Shown piece by piece: positions 1-8,150 of a stretch of DNA of 64,000 nt (the stretch's first letter is position 1; each line of letters starts with the position of its first letter). Origin of the DNA: JBKBKN01 sp046294625 (GTDB taxonomy: Bacteria; Bacteroidota; Bacteroidia; M30B66). A program made the position numbers and the translations under genes. The notes below the pieces were generated by a model. That model saw nothing but the letters and a program-made list of their open reading frames with translations, searched no databases and was not told the DNA's origin. The stretch covers positions 1 to 64,000 of the forward strand of contig JBKBKN010000013.1 in the NCBI GenBank assembly GCA_046294625.1, in the 5' to 3' direction.

Positions 1-432
1 CTCTTGTTTCATACGTTGATGGTCTTCTCGCATTTGCTGGTGCTGATTGCGAAACAACTCATGATCGGCCATCATCTGTTTTTCTCTTTTTTCCACTTCT
101 TCCTTACTCAGCTTCCCTGATCTGATTTCTTCTTCCATTTTGCGATGCGCGGCAATAATTTCTTCATGCTCTTTTACAATCTGATGGTGCTGCTCAAGAA
201 GTTGTTTGTGCTCTGCTTCCAGTCTGGCGAAAGTGCTGTCTGTAAGATCCAATGATGCAAAAAACTCTTCATGTTCTTTTTCCATTTCATCATGTTCCTG
301 TTCCATCAGGGCATGCTCTTCTTCCATCAGCTGGTGTTGCTCCAGAATGGCAGCGCGGTCTTCTTTAGTAGGCGCGTTTCCGCACGACCAGAAGATCAAT
401 GCAAAAAATGTAAAGACGTTGAGATTTTTCAT
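1..432 (-). CDS. His-striped coiled-coil lipoprotein (3' end beyond window)
   Basis: Open from an ATG at 432 to the window edge: 144 codons with no stop, so the C-terminus is missing. Residues 1-16 form a short signal sequence followed by Trp-Ser-Cys17-Gly-Asn, a plausible lipoprotein box, so an outer- or inner-membrane-anchored lipoprotein is inferred. The rest is an uninterrupted, charged helix. Histidines fall at 33, 40, 47, 54, 75, 82, 89, 96, 124, 131 and 138, all in one heptad phase, with Met, Leu, Ile or Phe usually three residues later. That is the a/d pattern of a coiled coil with His at one core position. I do not recognise the family. Metal binding or pH sensing by the His/Met stripe is only inference. 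The reading frame is clear and the base use matches its neighbours. Confidence 0.8.
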   Translation of the reverse strand, partial: MKNLNVFTFFALIFWSCGNAPTKEDRAAILEQHQLMEEEHALMEQEHDEMEKEHEEFFASLDLTDSTFARLEAEHKQLLEQHHQIVKEHEEIIAAHRKMEEEIRSGKLSKEEVEKREKQMMADHELFRNQHQQMREDHQRMKQE

Positions 433-574
433 GTGTATATAATTTAAGTTTTTTAAAGGTCACATGGAATGTCCGGATATTCATTTCCGGTTGGTATGAG
501 CTTGCTCTAATGGACATTTCATGTTTGTATTTTAATTAAGCGTGATACAAGAGCAAATATAGAAAAAGCCGTGA

Positions 575-1144
575 TTATTGGTTATTGAACAATGACATTG
601 TGCGCGCCACACCAATGGTTACAAAACTTTCTATTAAAGCCTTGCATTTTTCTAATCGCTCCGGAAGGGCAGCGAATTGTTCGGCGCTCCATTGCGAAAG
701 CACATATTCAGCCTGTCGGCCTTTGGGGAAATCATTGCCCACACCAAAGCGAAGTCGGGCATAGTCTGTAGTCTTCAACACTTCATTGATGCTTTTTAAG
801 CCATTGTGCCCGCCATCGCTTCCTTTGGCCCGCAGTCGGATGGTGCCGAATGGAAGTGCAATGTCGTCAGTTACTACTAGCACATTTTCTATTGCAATTT
901 TTTCTTGCTGCATCCAGTAATTCACCGCTTTGCCACTGAGATTCATATAGGTGGATGGCTTAATGAGCACCAATGAACGGCCTTTGTATTTCCATTGTGC
1001 TACATCGGCAAGCCGGTCGGTTTTGAAGGTGATTTGCTCTTTGGCGCAAAGGTGGTCAAGCACGCTGAAACCGATATTGTGGCGCGTGCCTTCATATTCC
1101 TTGCCGATATTGCCCAGTCCAATGATGAGAAACTTCATGCCCAT
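575..1144 (-). CDS. pth: Peptidyl-tRNA hydrolase
   Basis: Cytosolic esterase that frees tRNA from peptidyl-tRNA dropped by stalled ribosomes. At 189 residues it has the normal bacterial length. The N-terminal strand with LGNIG, then Asn12 and the catalytic His22 in TRHNIGF, matches the Pth active site (Asn10 and His20 in E. coli). The TYMNLSG segment (65-71), Asp94 in TDDIALPFG and Asn114 in GGHNGLKS complete the conserved residues. The start at 1144 gives MGM; the second Met at 1138 is equally possible and would be closer to the usual MKFLI start. It lies 53 bases downstream of ctaA on the same strand, so the two may be cotranscribed. Confidence 0.96.
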   Translation of the reverse strand: MGMKFLIIGLGNIGKEYEGTRHNIGFSVLDHLCAKEQITFKTDRLADVAQWKYKGRSLVLIKPSTYMNLSGKAVNYWMQQEKIAIENVLVVTDDIALPFGTIRLRAKGSDGGHNGLKSINEVLKTTDYARLRFGVGNDFPKGRQAEYVLSQWSAEQFAALPERLEKCKALIESFVTIGVARTMSLFNNQ

Positions 1145-1197
1145 GAATTTTTAATCGTGCAAAGCTAACCAAGAGAAGCAAATCGGAAAGAACGATA

Positions 1198-2136
1198 TTA
1201 TGCCGCTTGGATTCTTCTTGCCTGAAGAAACATGGCATATTGCGCGGTGAATAATACAGCTCCTGCAAACAAATGTATCGGCTGCGCAAAAGCCGGAAAT
1301 CCTGCATAATTGAGCATAACCCCCGAAAATATGCTCAGGAAAATCGAGATCGCCACCAATTGAGACGGGAGATGATCAAAAAACGGAATCTGACGATTGA
1401 TTTGGTAAATGATAAACACGTTCAACCCCAAAACCAAAATGGAAAATGAGCGATGCACATAAAATAGCAATGAAAGCGATTGAATCCACAAGGACTTGTC
1501 GGCATAACTGGCAGCAATATGGTCAATTTCTTCTCTCACTTGTGTGCCCATAGCCACCTGCACCAAGGTGACGCACATAGCAATGAAAAGCAAGCCTCTA
1601 AAATGGGTTATCCGGAATGATTGTCTGCTTTTGCCCGATAGGGCATTCACCCGGTCGAGCAGCCACATCACGAGTGCAGCTATAATCAATGCCACCACCA
1701 TGTGTGTGGTGATGCGCACTGGAGCGAGATTAGATGCTACCACCAATGCCCCAAGCCAGGCCTGAAAAGCGGTGAGCAAAAGAATGAAAAAACTCGCCAG
1801 AAAAAGCCATTTATCTTTTTTCCACAAAAATGCAGCAATCACCGTGGTGATGAGCAAAAACAAGCCTAGCAACGCTCCTACTAAACGGTTGATATACTCT
1901 GTCCAGGTTTTAAATGCCGAAAAGTCGGCAATCTCCTTGCCCTGAACCTTAAAAATTTCTTTATAGTCAGCAGGTAATTGACTTACATCGGTGGGTGGGA
2001 TATATTGGCCAAAACATTTGGGCCAATCGGGGCAACCCATGCCGGAACCAGTCATGCGAACAATGCCGCCGGCAGCAATGACTAAAAACACATTGACCAA
2101 ACTTATCTTTACCAATCTTCTGAACCAAACTAACAT
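1198..2136 (-). CDS. ctaA: Heme A synthase (CtaA/COX15 family)
   Basis: Integral membrane enzyme that oxidises the C8 methyl of heme O to a formyl group, giving heme A for aa3-type cytochrome oxidase. At 312 residues with about eight hydrophobic segments it has family length. Visible landmarks are GGIVRMTGSGMGCPDWPKC (23-41) with the paired Cys35 and Cys41, Glu80, and heme-ligand-type histidines H145 (ITTHMV), H228 (YVHRSF) and H288 (QPIHLF). The first of the four histidines known from B. subtilis CtaA is replaced by Asn83 in EYINRLVG. From memory this is common in Bacteroidota homologs, so I do not read it as a defect. It presumably serves a heme-copper oxidase encoded elsewhere. Confidence 0.93.
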   Translation of the reverse strand: MLVWFRRLVKISLVNVFLVIAAGGIVRMTGSGMGCPDWPKCFGQYIPPTDVSQLPADYKEIFKVQGKEIADFSAFKTWTEYINRLVGALLGLFLLITTVIAAFLWKKDKWLFLASFFILLLTAFQAWLGALVVASNLAPVRITTHMVVALIIAALVMWLLDRVNALSGKSRQSFRITHFRGLLFIAMCVTLVQVAMGTQVREEIDHIAASYADKSLWIQSLSLLFYVHRSFSILVLGLNVFIIYQINRQIPFFDHLPSQLVAISIFLSIFSGVMLNYAGFPAFAQPIHLFAGAVLFTAQYAMFLQARRIQAA

Positions 2137-2320
2137 TTCCTTTGCTGTATTGAGTTTGCAAATTAAAGCCTTTGCGGATTAAATAACAGACCGAATTTTA
2201 AAATGTTTGTGTTTTGAATTGAAAATGGATAGTTGAAAATTGAAAGCGTATTTGAATGAATTATTATTTATGAACTATGAATAATTGGGCGTGACGAACG
2301 GCCTTGTGCCTAAGAAAAAA

Positions 2321-2352
2321 CCTTAGCGTTCTTCGCGCCCTTCGCGGTTGGA
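2321..2352. repeat. Candidate dispersed intergenic repeat, copy 1
   Basis: The segment reads ccttagcgttcttcgcgccc followed by ttcgcggttg. It is made of short cttcgcg units and resembles a second copy about 100 bases downstream and a reverse-oriented relative near 29321. It is non-coding and lies between divergent genes. Only similarity by eye supports it. Confidence 0.35.
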
Positions 2353-2420
2353 TTCAATATAAAACTAGTATGTTGTATGTCAAGAATTGATTGGATTCAA
2401 GATGAGTTTATCCAACGAAT

Positions 2421-2470
2421 AAAACCTTTGCGCACTTCTAAAAAAAACTGCGGCTTTTGCGGTTTGATGA
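2421..2470. repeat. Candidate dispersed intergenic repeat, copy 2
   Basis: The segment contains cctttgcgcacttct, an A-run, then ctgcggcttttgcggtttga. It shares the (c)tttgcg / tgcggtt elements with the copy at 2321-2352. The match is degenerate and judged by eye. Confidence 0.3.
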
Positions 2471-2572
2471 CATTTGAAATGATAAATAGCCGTGTGTTTG
2501 AGCAATTCATTTATCATAAAAAAATGGATGATTAATTTTCCATAAACACCACTTCCAATTTAAAAATCAAAA

Positions 2573-2580
2573 TAACTTTG
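2573..2580 (+). promoter_or_regulatory. Bacteroidota -7 box (TAACTTTG) of the 2597 gene
   Basis: Exact match to the TAnnTTTG -7 consensus of Bacteroidota housekeeping sigma factor promoters. It ends 16 bases before the ATG at 2597. No convincing -33 TTG is seen. It would also drive pgk, which follows only 14 bases after this first gene. Confidence 0.5.
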
Positions 2581-2596
2581 CTGCAAAATACAAAAT

Positions 2597-3466
2597 ATGA
2601 AACCCCTTTTTTCATGCATTGGAATGTTTCTTTTCAGTATGCTTTGTCAAGCACAACAGCTTCCAAATGCCGATTTTGAACAATGGTCTACCCCTCCAGG
2701 AACAAGCCATGAAGTTCCTACAGGCTGGTCAGGTACCAATGATATCACCGGACAATTGGGCATCACCCCTGTCACAAAATCTAGCAACCCCGTCCAGAAT
2801 GGTCAATTTGCCGTGAGAATGGAATCCATCGACTTCATTGGTAACGCCATCCCTGGTTTTATCGCAAAAGCAAAATTGGACTTTGTAGATGGAAACACGG
2901 CACCAGGCATTGCTTTCACGGCAAGGCCGGACAGCCTTACCGGTTTTTTTCAGTATTTCCCGGAAGTAAACGACGAAGCTGCAGCACTTTGCCTACTCAC
3001 CAAATGGGTAGGAAACGGAAGAGATACCATCGGGGGAGCGTTTATCACTTATGGATTGCAAGCGGAGCAGTGGACAAGAATGAGCATTCCATTGTTTTAT
3101 TTGGATAGTTCTGCCCCAGATTCCTTATTGCTCATTTTCAGCGCTTCCAGCGATTTCGATAATGCAATCCCGGGCAGTGTTTTATTCCTTGACAATTTAG
3201 CCTTCAAAGGCGGCACAGTCGGACTAATGCCTATTTCTTTTCATGATCAAGGCTTTCAGGTTTACCCCAACCCTGCAAATGATTTTATTCACGTAAAAAA
3301 TGTAAAAGCAGGCAATCTCATCCAAATCATCAACATGCAAGGAAGGTGCGTATTGGAAACACGAACCGAACGTTCTGAATTTCAAATCGATACCACTGAT
3401 TTACCCGAGGGCATATACTTGGTCAAATCGGGTCGTGAAATTCAAAAAATCATGATTAAACATTAA
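2597..3466 (+). CDS. Secreted T9SS type A sorting-domain protein
   Basis: 289 residues. A type I signal peptide (1-19, cleavage near CQAQQ) directs export. The middle part begins with PNADFEQWSTPP, and a GQFAVRMES segment follows. It looks like the jelly-roll, carbohydrate-binding-like modules common in Bacteroidota surface proteins, but I cannot name the ligand. The C-terminal 70 residues are a T9SS type A sorting domain: FQVYPNPANDFIHV, then a NMQGR segment and DLPEGIYLVKSG, ending in a short basic tail. The protein is therefore expected to cross the outer membrane by T9SS and be attached to the surface or released. pgk follows after 14 bases, suggesting cotranscription, an unusual pairing. 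Confidence 0.85.
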   Translation: MKPLFSCIGMFLFSMLCQAQQLPNADFEQWSTPPGTSHEVPTGWSGTNDITGQLGITPVTKSSNPVQNGQFAVRMESIDFIGNAIPGFIAKAKLDFVDGNTAPGIAFTARPDSLTGFFQYFPEVNDEAAALCLLTKWVGNGRDTIGGAFITYGLQAEQWTRMSIPLFYLDSSAPDSLLLIFSASSDFDNAIPGSVLFLDNLAFKGGTVGLMPISFHDQGFQVYPNPANDFIHVKNVKAGNLIQIINMQGRCVLETRTERSEFQIDTTDLPEGIYLVKSGREIQKIMIKH

Positions 3467-3480
3467 GAACACAAAAAACA

Positions 3481-4671
3481 ATGCAAAACATCGAAACATT
3501 TGATTTTACAGGGAAAACCGTATTGGTACGCGTAGATTTTAATGTGCCCCTCAATGAACAATTTGAAGTTACGGACGATACCCGCATTCGGGCCGCAGTT
3601 AAAACCATTCGCAAAATCGCTTCGGGCGGCGCTAAAGTGGTGTTGATGTCGCATTTAGGCCGTCCTAAAGGCGGGCCTGAACATAAATATTCCCTGTTTC
3701 ACATTGTAAAAAATGTAGAGAAAGCTTGCGGTCTGCCAGTCCACTTTGTGGATGATTGCATTGGTCCTAAAGTAGAGTCGGCTATCGATCAGCTGAAAAC
3801 GGGCGAAGTGCTTTTGCTTGAAAACCTTCGTTTTTACAAAGAAGAAGAGAAAGGCGATCGAGAATTTGCCGAAAAATTGGCCGCATTAGGCAATGTGTAT
3901 GTGAATGATGCCTTTGGCACTGCGCATCGCGCACACGCTTCTACGGCAGTGATTGCCGATTTTTTTGAAAAAGACAAAATGTTTGGCTACCTGATGCAAG
4001 CTGAAATCGAAAGCATAGATAAAGTGCTGGTACACACCCAAAGGCCATTTGTAGCAGTAATGGGCGGCGCTAAAGTGTCGAGCAAAATCAGCATCATCGA
4101 AAATGTGCTGGGCAAGGTGGATCACCTGATTATTGGCGGTGGCATGACGTTCACCTTTATCAAAGCGCAAGGCGGAAAGATAGGCAATTCATTGGTTGAA
4201 GACGATAAGCTCGACCTTGCACTTGAACTCCTTAAAAAAGCCGAAGATAAGGGCGTGAAAATTCACTTACCTGTAGATACCATTGCTGCCAATGCCTTTG
4301 CTAACGATGCTCAAACCATTCATTGCAAGGTGGGAGAAATTCCTGAGGGCTACATGGGACTTGATATCGGCGAAGAAACGATTCAGCGCTTTGATGCCAT
4401 TCTGCAATCCGCAAAAACAATCTTATGGAACGGCCCTATGGGTGTGTTTGAGATGAGCAACTTCGAACATGGAACCAAAACGGTAGCTGATAGTATTGTT
4501 CGCGCCACAGCAGCAGGAGCGTTTAGCTTGGTGGGAGGCGGCGACTCCGTGGCTGCGGTAAACCAATTCGGCATAGCCGACAAAGTGAGCTATGTGAGCA
4601 CCGGTGGTGGGGCTTTGTTAGAATATATGGAAGGCATTGAGCTGCCGGGTGTAAAGGCAATTCGTTCATAA
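3481..4671 (+). CDS. pgk: Phosphoglycerate kinase
   Basis: Cytosolic glycolytic and gluconeogenic enzyme: 1,3-bisphosphoglycerate + ADP to 3-phosphoglycerate + ATP. At 396 residues it has normal length. The family signature VLVRVDFNVPL (14-24), the substrate-binding SHLGRPKG (57-64), GGAKVSSKI, the WNGPMGVFE loop and the nucleotide-site LVGGGDSVAAV and STGGGALLEY segments are all present, so it should be fully active. The ATG at 3481 lies 14 bases after the stop of the T9SS protein upstream. No promoter box is visible in that gap, so transcription probably starts before 2597. Confidence 0.98.
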   Translation: MQNIETFDFTGKTVLVRVDFNVPLNEQFEVTDDTRIRAAVKTIRKIASGGAKVVLMSHLGRPKGGPEHKYSLFHIVKNVEKACGLPVHFVDDCIGPKVESAIDQLKTGEVLLLENLRFYKEEEKGDREFAEKLAALGNVYVNDAFGTAHRAHASTAVIADFFEKDKMFGYLMQAEIESIDKVLVHTQRPFVAVMGGAKVSSKISIIENVLGKVDHLIIGGGMTFTFIKAQGGKIGNSLVEDDKLDLALELLKKAEDKGVKIHLPVDTIAANAFANDAQTIHCKVGEIPEGYMGLDIGEETIQRFDAILQSAKTILWNGPMGVFEMSNFEHGTKTVADSIVRATAAGAFSLVGGGDSVAAVNQFGIADKVSYVSTGGGALLEYMEGIELPGVKAIRS

Positions 4672-4692
4672 TTCAAACGATTTTCAATTTTT

Positions 4693-4727
4693 AGCTTGAA
4701 AAACATACTATTTTTGCCTGTCAAGCT
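4693..4727 (+). promoter_or_regulatory. -7 box flanked by a 7-bp inverted repeat
   Basis: TATTTTTG at 4709-4716 fits the TAnnTTTG -7 consensus and ends 18 bases before the ATG at 4735. It sits between AGCTTGA (4693-4699) and its exact reverse complement TCAAGCT (4721-4727). The repeat could be an operator overlapping the promoter or a weak pgk terminator. Only the sequence match supports it. Confidence 0.4.
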
Positions 4728-4734
4728 TTAACAC

Positions 4735-7700
4735 ATGCAAAGAAGTATTCTGTTTTGTTTCATAGCCCTATTATGCAATTTTGCGATCCACATCAATGCA
4801 CAACAAGTGCGAATTGATCCCTTTTTTAACCAAGGAAGCGGAGCTAATGGTGCTGTATTGAGCAGCGTTTCAATACCCGGCGAGCGGGCTATCATTGCGG
4901 GTAGTTTTACGGCCTACAATGGTTACACGGCAAACAGGATTGCCCGCCTGAACCCTGATGGTACATTCGATCCTAGCTTTAAGGTCGAAGCAGGCTTTAA
5001 TGGCACGGTCAATAAAATTTTGCTGCAGAAAGACGGAAAATTGATTGCTGTTGGGAGTTTTACGAGTTTCAATGGCCAAAGTGCCGGACACATTATTCGA
5101 CTTATGCCGGATGGTAGCCGCGACGCATCGTTTAATGTCGGCAGTGGTGCTAATGGAGAAGTCAAAGATGTGGTCATGCTACAAGATGGTTCCATTTTAG
5201 CCGGAGGCAATTTCGTGTTTTTTAATGGTCAACCTGCCTTGCGATTAGTAAAACTGAAATATGACGGCACCGTACAAAATAGCTTTCAAGCATCGGCCAA
5301 TGCAGTGGTAAACGCCTTACATGAATTGCCCAATGGGAATATTGTGCTCGGCGGCGCGTTTAACTTGGTGAATCAACAAAGTCGGCAACATATTGCCGCT
5401 ATAGACGCTTCCGGCCAGCTATTGCAAGCTTTCAGCAATGTAAATCCTAATGGTGCCATCCGAAAAATTAAAGCTTTCGATCATACAAACTTGTGGATTG
5501 CCGGAAACTTTAGCATCTGGAATGGAAACCCCGTGGAGCAATTAATTAAAGTAAACCTGCAAGGGCAGATTGCGAACGATTTTCAACTCAGCTCAGGGCT
5601 CGACGGGCAGATTCATGACTTTATCCAGATAAACGATTCTTTGATGATTTTAGGTGGCGCTTTTCAAAATTTAGATACCATTGCAGCAAGGGGCTTGCTT
5701 GGTCTAAATATGAGTGGTGAACGCGACACCAATTTTACCTTGCAAACCAACGTTGATGGTGTTATTTGGCACCTTCACCAAATACAAGAAGAATCTTTGT
5801 ACATCGCAGGAAATTATACCCAAATCTCCAGCATTTCGCGAAGAAGTTTTGCAAAAGTAAGTATTGAACAAGGGGTTGCGCTTGATTTTAACCCCGGGTT
5901 TGGCATCAGCAGTACTGGAAATGTAACAGCACTGGCACGACAAGCCGATGGAAAAATTCTAGTGGCAGGAACATTTACCACCTACCACCATAAACCGGTT
6001 CCCCGACTTTTCAGGCTTAATGTGGACGGAACTCTTGACACAACTTTTAACATCGGCATTAATCCGAATAATAATGTTTTGAAAATACTGGTGCAATCCG
6101 ACGGAAAAATTGTTGTAGTGGGTGAATTCACCAATTTCAATGGAGTGCCTACCAATCGTATTGTGCGCTTAAATCAGGATGGTTCGCGCGATCCGGAATT
6201 TATCATTGGCAACGGAGCCAACAATGCCATCCGAGCTGCTGTTCTGGAAAGCAATGGAAGTATCATTATCGCAGGAAATTTCACCAGCTATGCAGGCACC
6301 TCACGTGTACGAATCGCCAGAATTCTCAGCAATGGCGCGGTAGATTCTGAATTTAACCCGGCAGGTGGATTTAATAATACGGTGAACGATATTGCGCTCT
6401 TTTCTGATGGTAGAATTGCCGCAGGAGGAACTTTTCAGAATTTCAATGGCATAGCGCGAAACCGCGTGGCAATTGTAAATACGGATGGTAGTCTAGACTT
6501 GAACTTTGATGCTACAGTCGGTGCAAATAATACAGTACAGCGCGTTGCCACACAGTCGGATGGTCGGTTACTGATTGCCGGTTCATTTACCAGTTATGAC
6601 GGTGTGCAAAGGCTTCGATTTGCCCGTATAAATGCCAATGGAAGCCTTGACCAAAGTTTTTTTCCTGATGCAAGCATTCCATCGGGTAGCGCCATCAATG
6701 CCATCCAATTTTTATCAGATGGCAGCATCATGATTGCAGGCTCGTTTGCATCCTACAACAATTTAATTGCTAATCGCATTGCCCGAATCAACAGCAATGG
6801 AAGCCTTGCGGTGCAGATTTATGGATCGGGTGCAGATAATACCATTCAGGAAGTGATTCCGCATGAAGGCGGCTTTATCCTTGCAGGGCTGTTTACCAGT
6901 TTCAATGGCTTCAATCGCGGTGGCATTGCCAGAATTTCGTCTTGTATACTCCCTGAAATTGATGTGACAAGCCCTGTGTGTGAAGGCGCAGATATTCAAG
7001 TAAACGCAATAAATGCCGCGCTAAACTGGCAATGGAACGGCCCGGAAGGCTTTTCTTCCAATGCTCAAAATACAAGCATTTCAAATAGCACATTGAACAA
7101 TGCCGGATATTACACGCTGCAAACAGAACCAACAGTCGGATGCATTCAAAGAAGCAAATTTTTCATTCAGATAGATACGCTATTTGAAATTTCTGCTTTG
7201 CCCATTGTTCCCGTGTGTGAAGGCGAAGAAATTACGCTTTCGGCGGCCCAAGAAGGTATCTATCAATGGGTCGGGCCAAATAATTTTGATGCTACGGGCG
7301 AAACGGTTGTAATCACCAATGCACAACTCAACAATGCCGGAACCTACACGCTCAACAGCAGACGCTTTGCATGCGAAAGCCAAGCAAATGTAGATGTGAA
7401 TATTATTGCTAAGCCTGACCTTACGCTCACCGTAAACAGTCCGGTTTGCTTTGGCAGTGTGGCAAATTTTTCTGCACCGACCGGATTAAGTTATTTTTGG
7501 ACCGGCCCGAATGGCTTCATTAGCAATGAACAAAACCCCAGTATCATCGCCGATGATGAAACCCAAGGAGTGTATGCATTAACTGTTCAAAATGCTCAGG
7601 GCTGCCGCAACGCAGATAGTGTTTTGCTGGAGATTCTTGAAATCCCGGATGCAAGCGTGACTAACAATGGCCCCGTTTGCATAGGAGAAACGGCATTGCT

Positions 7701-8124
7701 TGCAGCTTTTGGCGGCGTTGCTTACGCATGGACCGGCCCCGATAATTTTAATGCAAACACACAAACTGTGGTTTTTCAAGTAGTAAACAACTCGCAATCT
7801 GGCAATTATCAGGTTAGCGTTACGGGAGAAAACGGATGCAGCTTAGAACTTACCACATCATTATCCATTGATGATTGCTTGGGTATTGGCAATGTAAAAC
7901 ACCACACCAACATCAAACTATTTCCCAATCCCGCATCTACCTATTTGATGGTGCAAAATCTGGAACGAAATTCCCTGATTCAGCTTATGGACGTGTCCGG
8001 CAGAATTCTTCAAACCCTGCAATCACAGGCACCTGATATGACCATCCCACTTGAAGGATTAGCAGGCGGAATGTATCTGCTTCGCTGCGGAAATGAAGTA
8101 AGGCCATTTCAGGTGGTGAAATAA
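4735..8124 (+). CDS. Delta-60 repeat / Ig-like T9SS surface protein
   Basis: 1129 residues with a signal peptide (1-22, cut near INAQQ). Residues about 25-735 hold about fourteen copies of a roughly 55-residue unit of the type LNxDGSxDxxFxxxxGxN...DGkIxxxGxFTxxNG. These are delta-60 repeats, a predicted beta-propeller fold. Four Ig-like modules follow (about 740-1050), each opening with a PVCxG motif and containing WxGPxxF. The final 70 residues are a type A T9SS sorting domain with IKLFPNPASTYLMV, DVSGRIL and GLAGGMYLLRCG. The protein should be exposed on the cell surface, and adhesion or glycan contact is inference only. It has its own promoter-like box and stands apart from pgk by 63 bases. 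Confidence 0.87.
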   Translation: MQRSILFCFIALLCNFAIHINAQQVRIDPFFNQGSGANGAVLSSVSIPGERAIIAGSFTAYNGYTANRIARLNPDGTFDPSFKVEAGFNGTVNKILLQKDGKLIAVGSFTSFNGQSAGHIIRLMPDGSRDASFNVGSGANGEVKDVVMLQDGSILAGGNFVFFNGQPALRLVKLKYDGTVQNSFQASANAVVNALHELPNGNIVLGGAFNLVNQQSRQHIAAIDASGQLLQAFSNVNPNGAIRKIKAFDHTNLWIAGNFSIWNGNPVEQLIKVNLQGQIANDFQLSSGLDGQIHDFIQINDSLMILGGAFQNLDTIAARGLLGLNMSGERDTNFTLQTNVDGVIWHLHQIQEESLYIAGNYTQISSISRRSFAKVSIEQGVALDFNPGFGISSTGNVTALARQADGKILVAGTFTTYHHKPVPRLFRLNVDGTLDTTFNIGINPNNNVLKILVQSDGKIVVVGEFTNFNGVPTNRIVRLNQDGSRDPEFIIGNGANNAIRAAVLESNGSIIIAGNFTSYAGTSRVRIARILSNGAVDSEFNPAGGFNNTVNDIALFSDGRIAAGGTFQNFNGIARNRVAIVNTDGSLDLNFDATVGANNTVQRVATQSDGRLLIAGSFTSYDGVQRLRFARINANGSLDQSFFPDASIPSGSAINAIQFLSDGSIMIAGSFASYNNLIANRIARINSNGSLAVQIYGSGADNTIQEVIPHEGGFILAGLFTSFNGFNRGGIARISSCILPEIDVTSPVCEGADIQVNAINAALNWQWNGPEGFSSNAQNTSISNSTLNNAGYYTLQTEPTVGCIQRSKFFIQIDTLFEISALPIVPVCEGEEITLSAAQEGIYQWVGPNNFDATGETVVITNAQLNNAGTYTLNSRRFACESQANVDVNIIAKPDLTLTVNSPVCFGSVANFSAPTGLSYFWTGPNGFISNEQNPSIIADDETQGVYALTVQNAQGCRNADSVLLEILEIPDASVTNNGPVCIGETALLAAFGGVAYAWTGPDNFNANTQTVVFQVVNNSQSGNYQVSVTGENGCSLELTTSLSIDDCLGIGNVKHHTNIKLFPNPASTYLMVQNLERNSLIQLMDVSGRILQTLQSQAPDMTIPLEGLAGGMYLLRCGNEVRPFQVVK

Positions 8125-8150
8125 AAGCAATATCATTTTTTTGCAGCTGA

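Larger units (their letters stand above)
2137..2596. other. Intergenic region without a gene
   Basis: This 460-base AT-rich stretch separates the divergent ctaA and the exported protein at 2597. No ORF with coding character, tRNA or strong hairpin is apparent. It holds two degenerate copies of a 'cttcgcgccCTTcgcggtt'-like sequence and the promoter box of the next gene; both are listed separately. Confidence 0.7.

Noticed and set aside
4693..4727. Reading the AGCTTGA/TCAAGCT repeat as a firm pgk terminator
   Set aside because: The stem is only 7 bp with a 21-base interval and no T-run after it; it is kept only as a possible operator.
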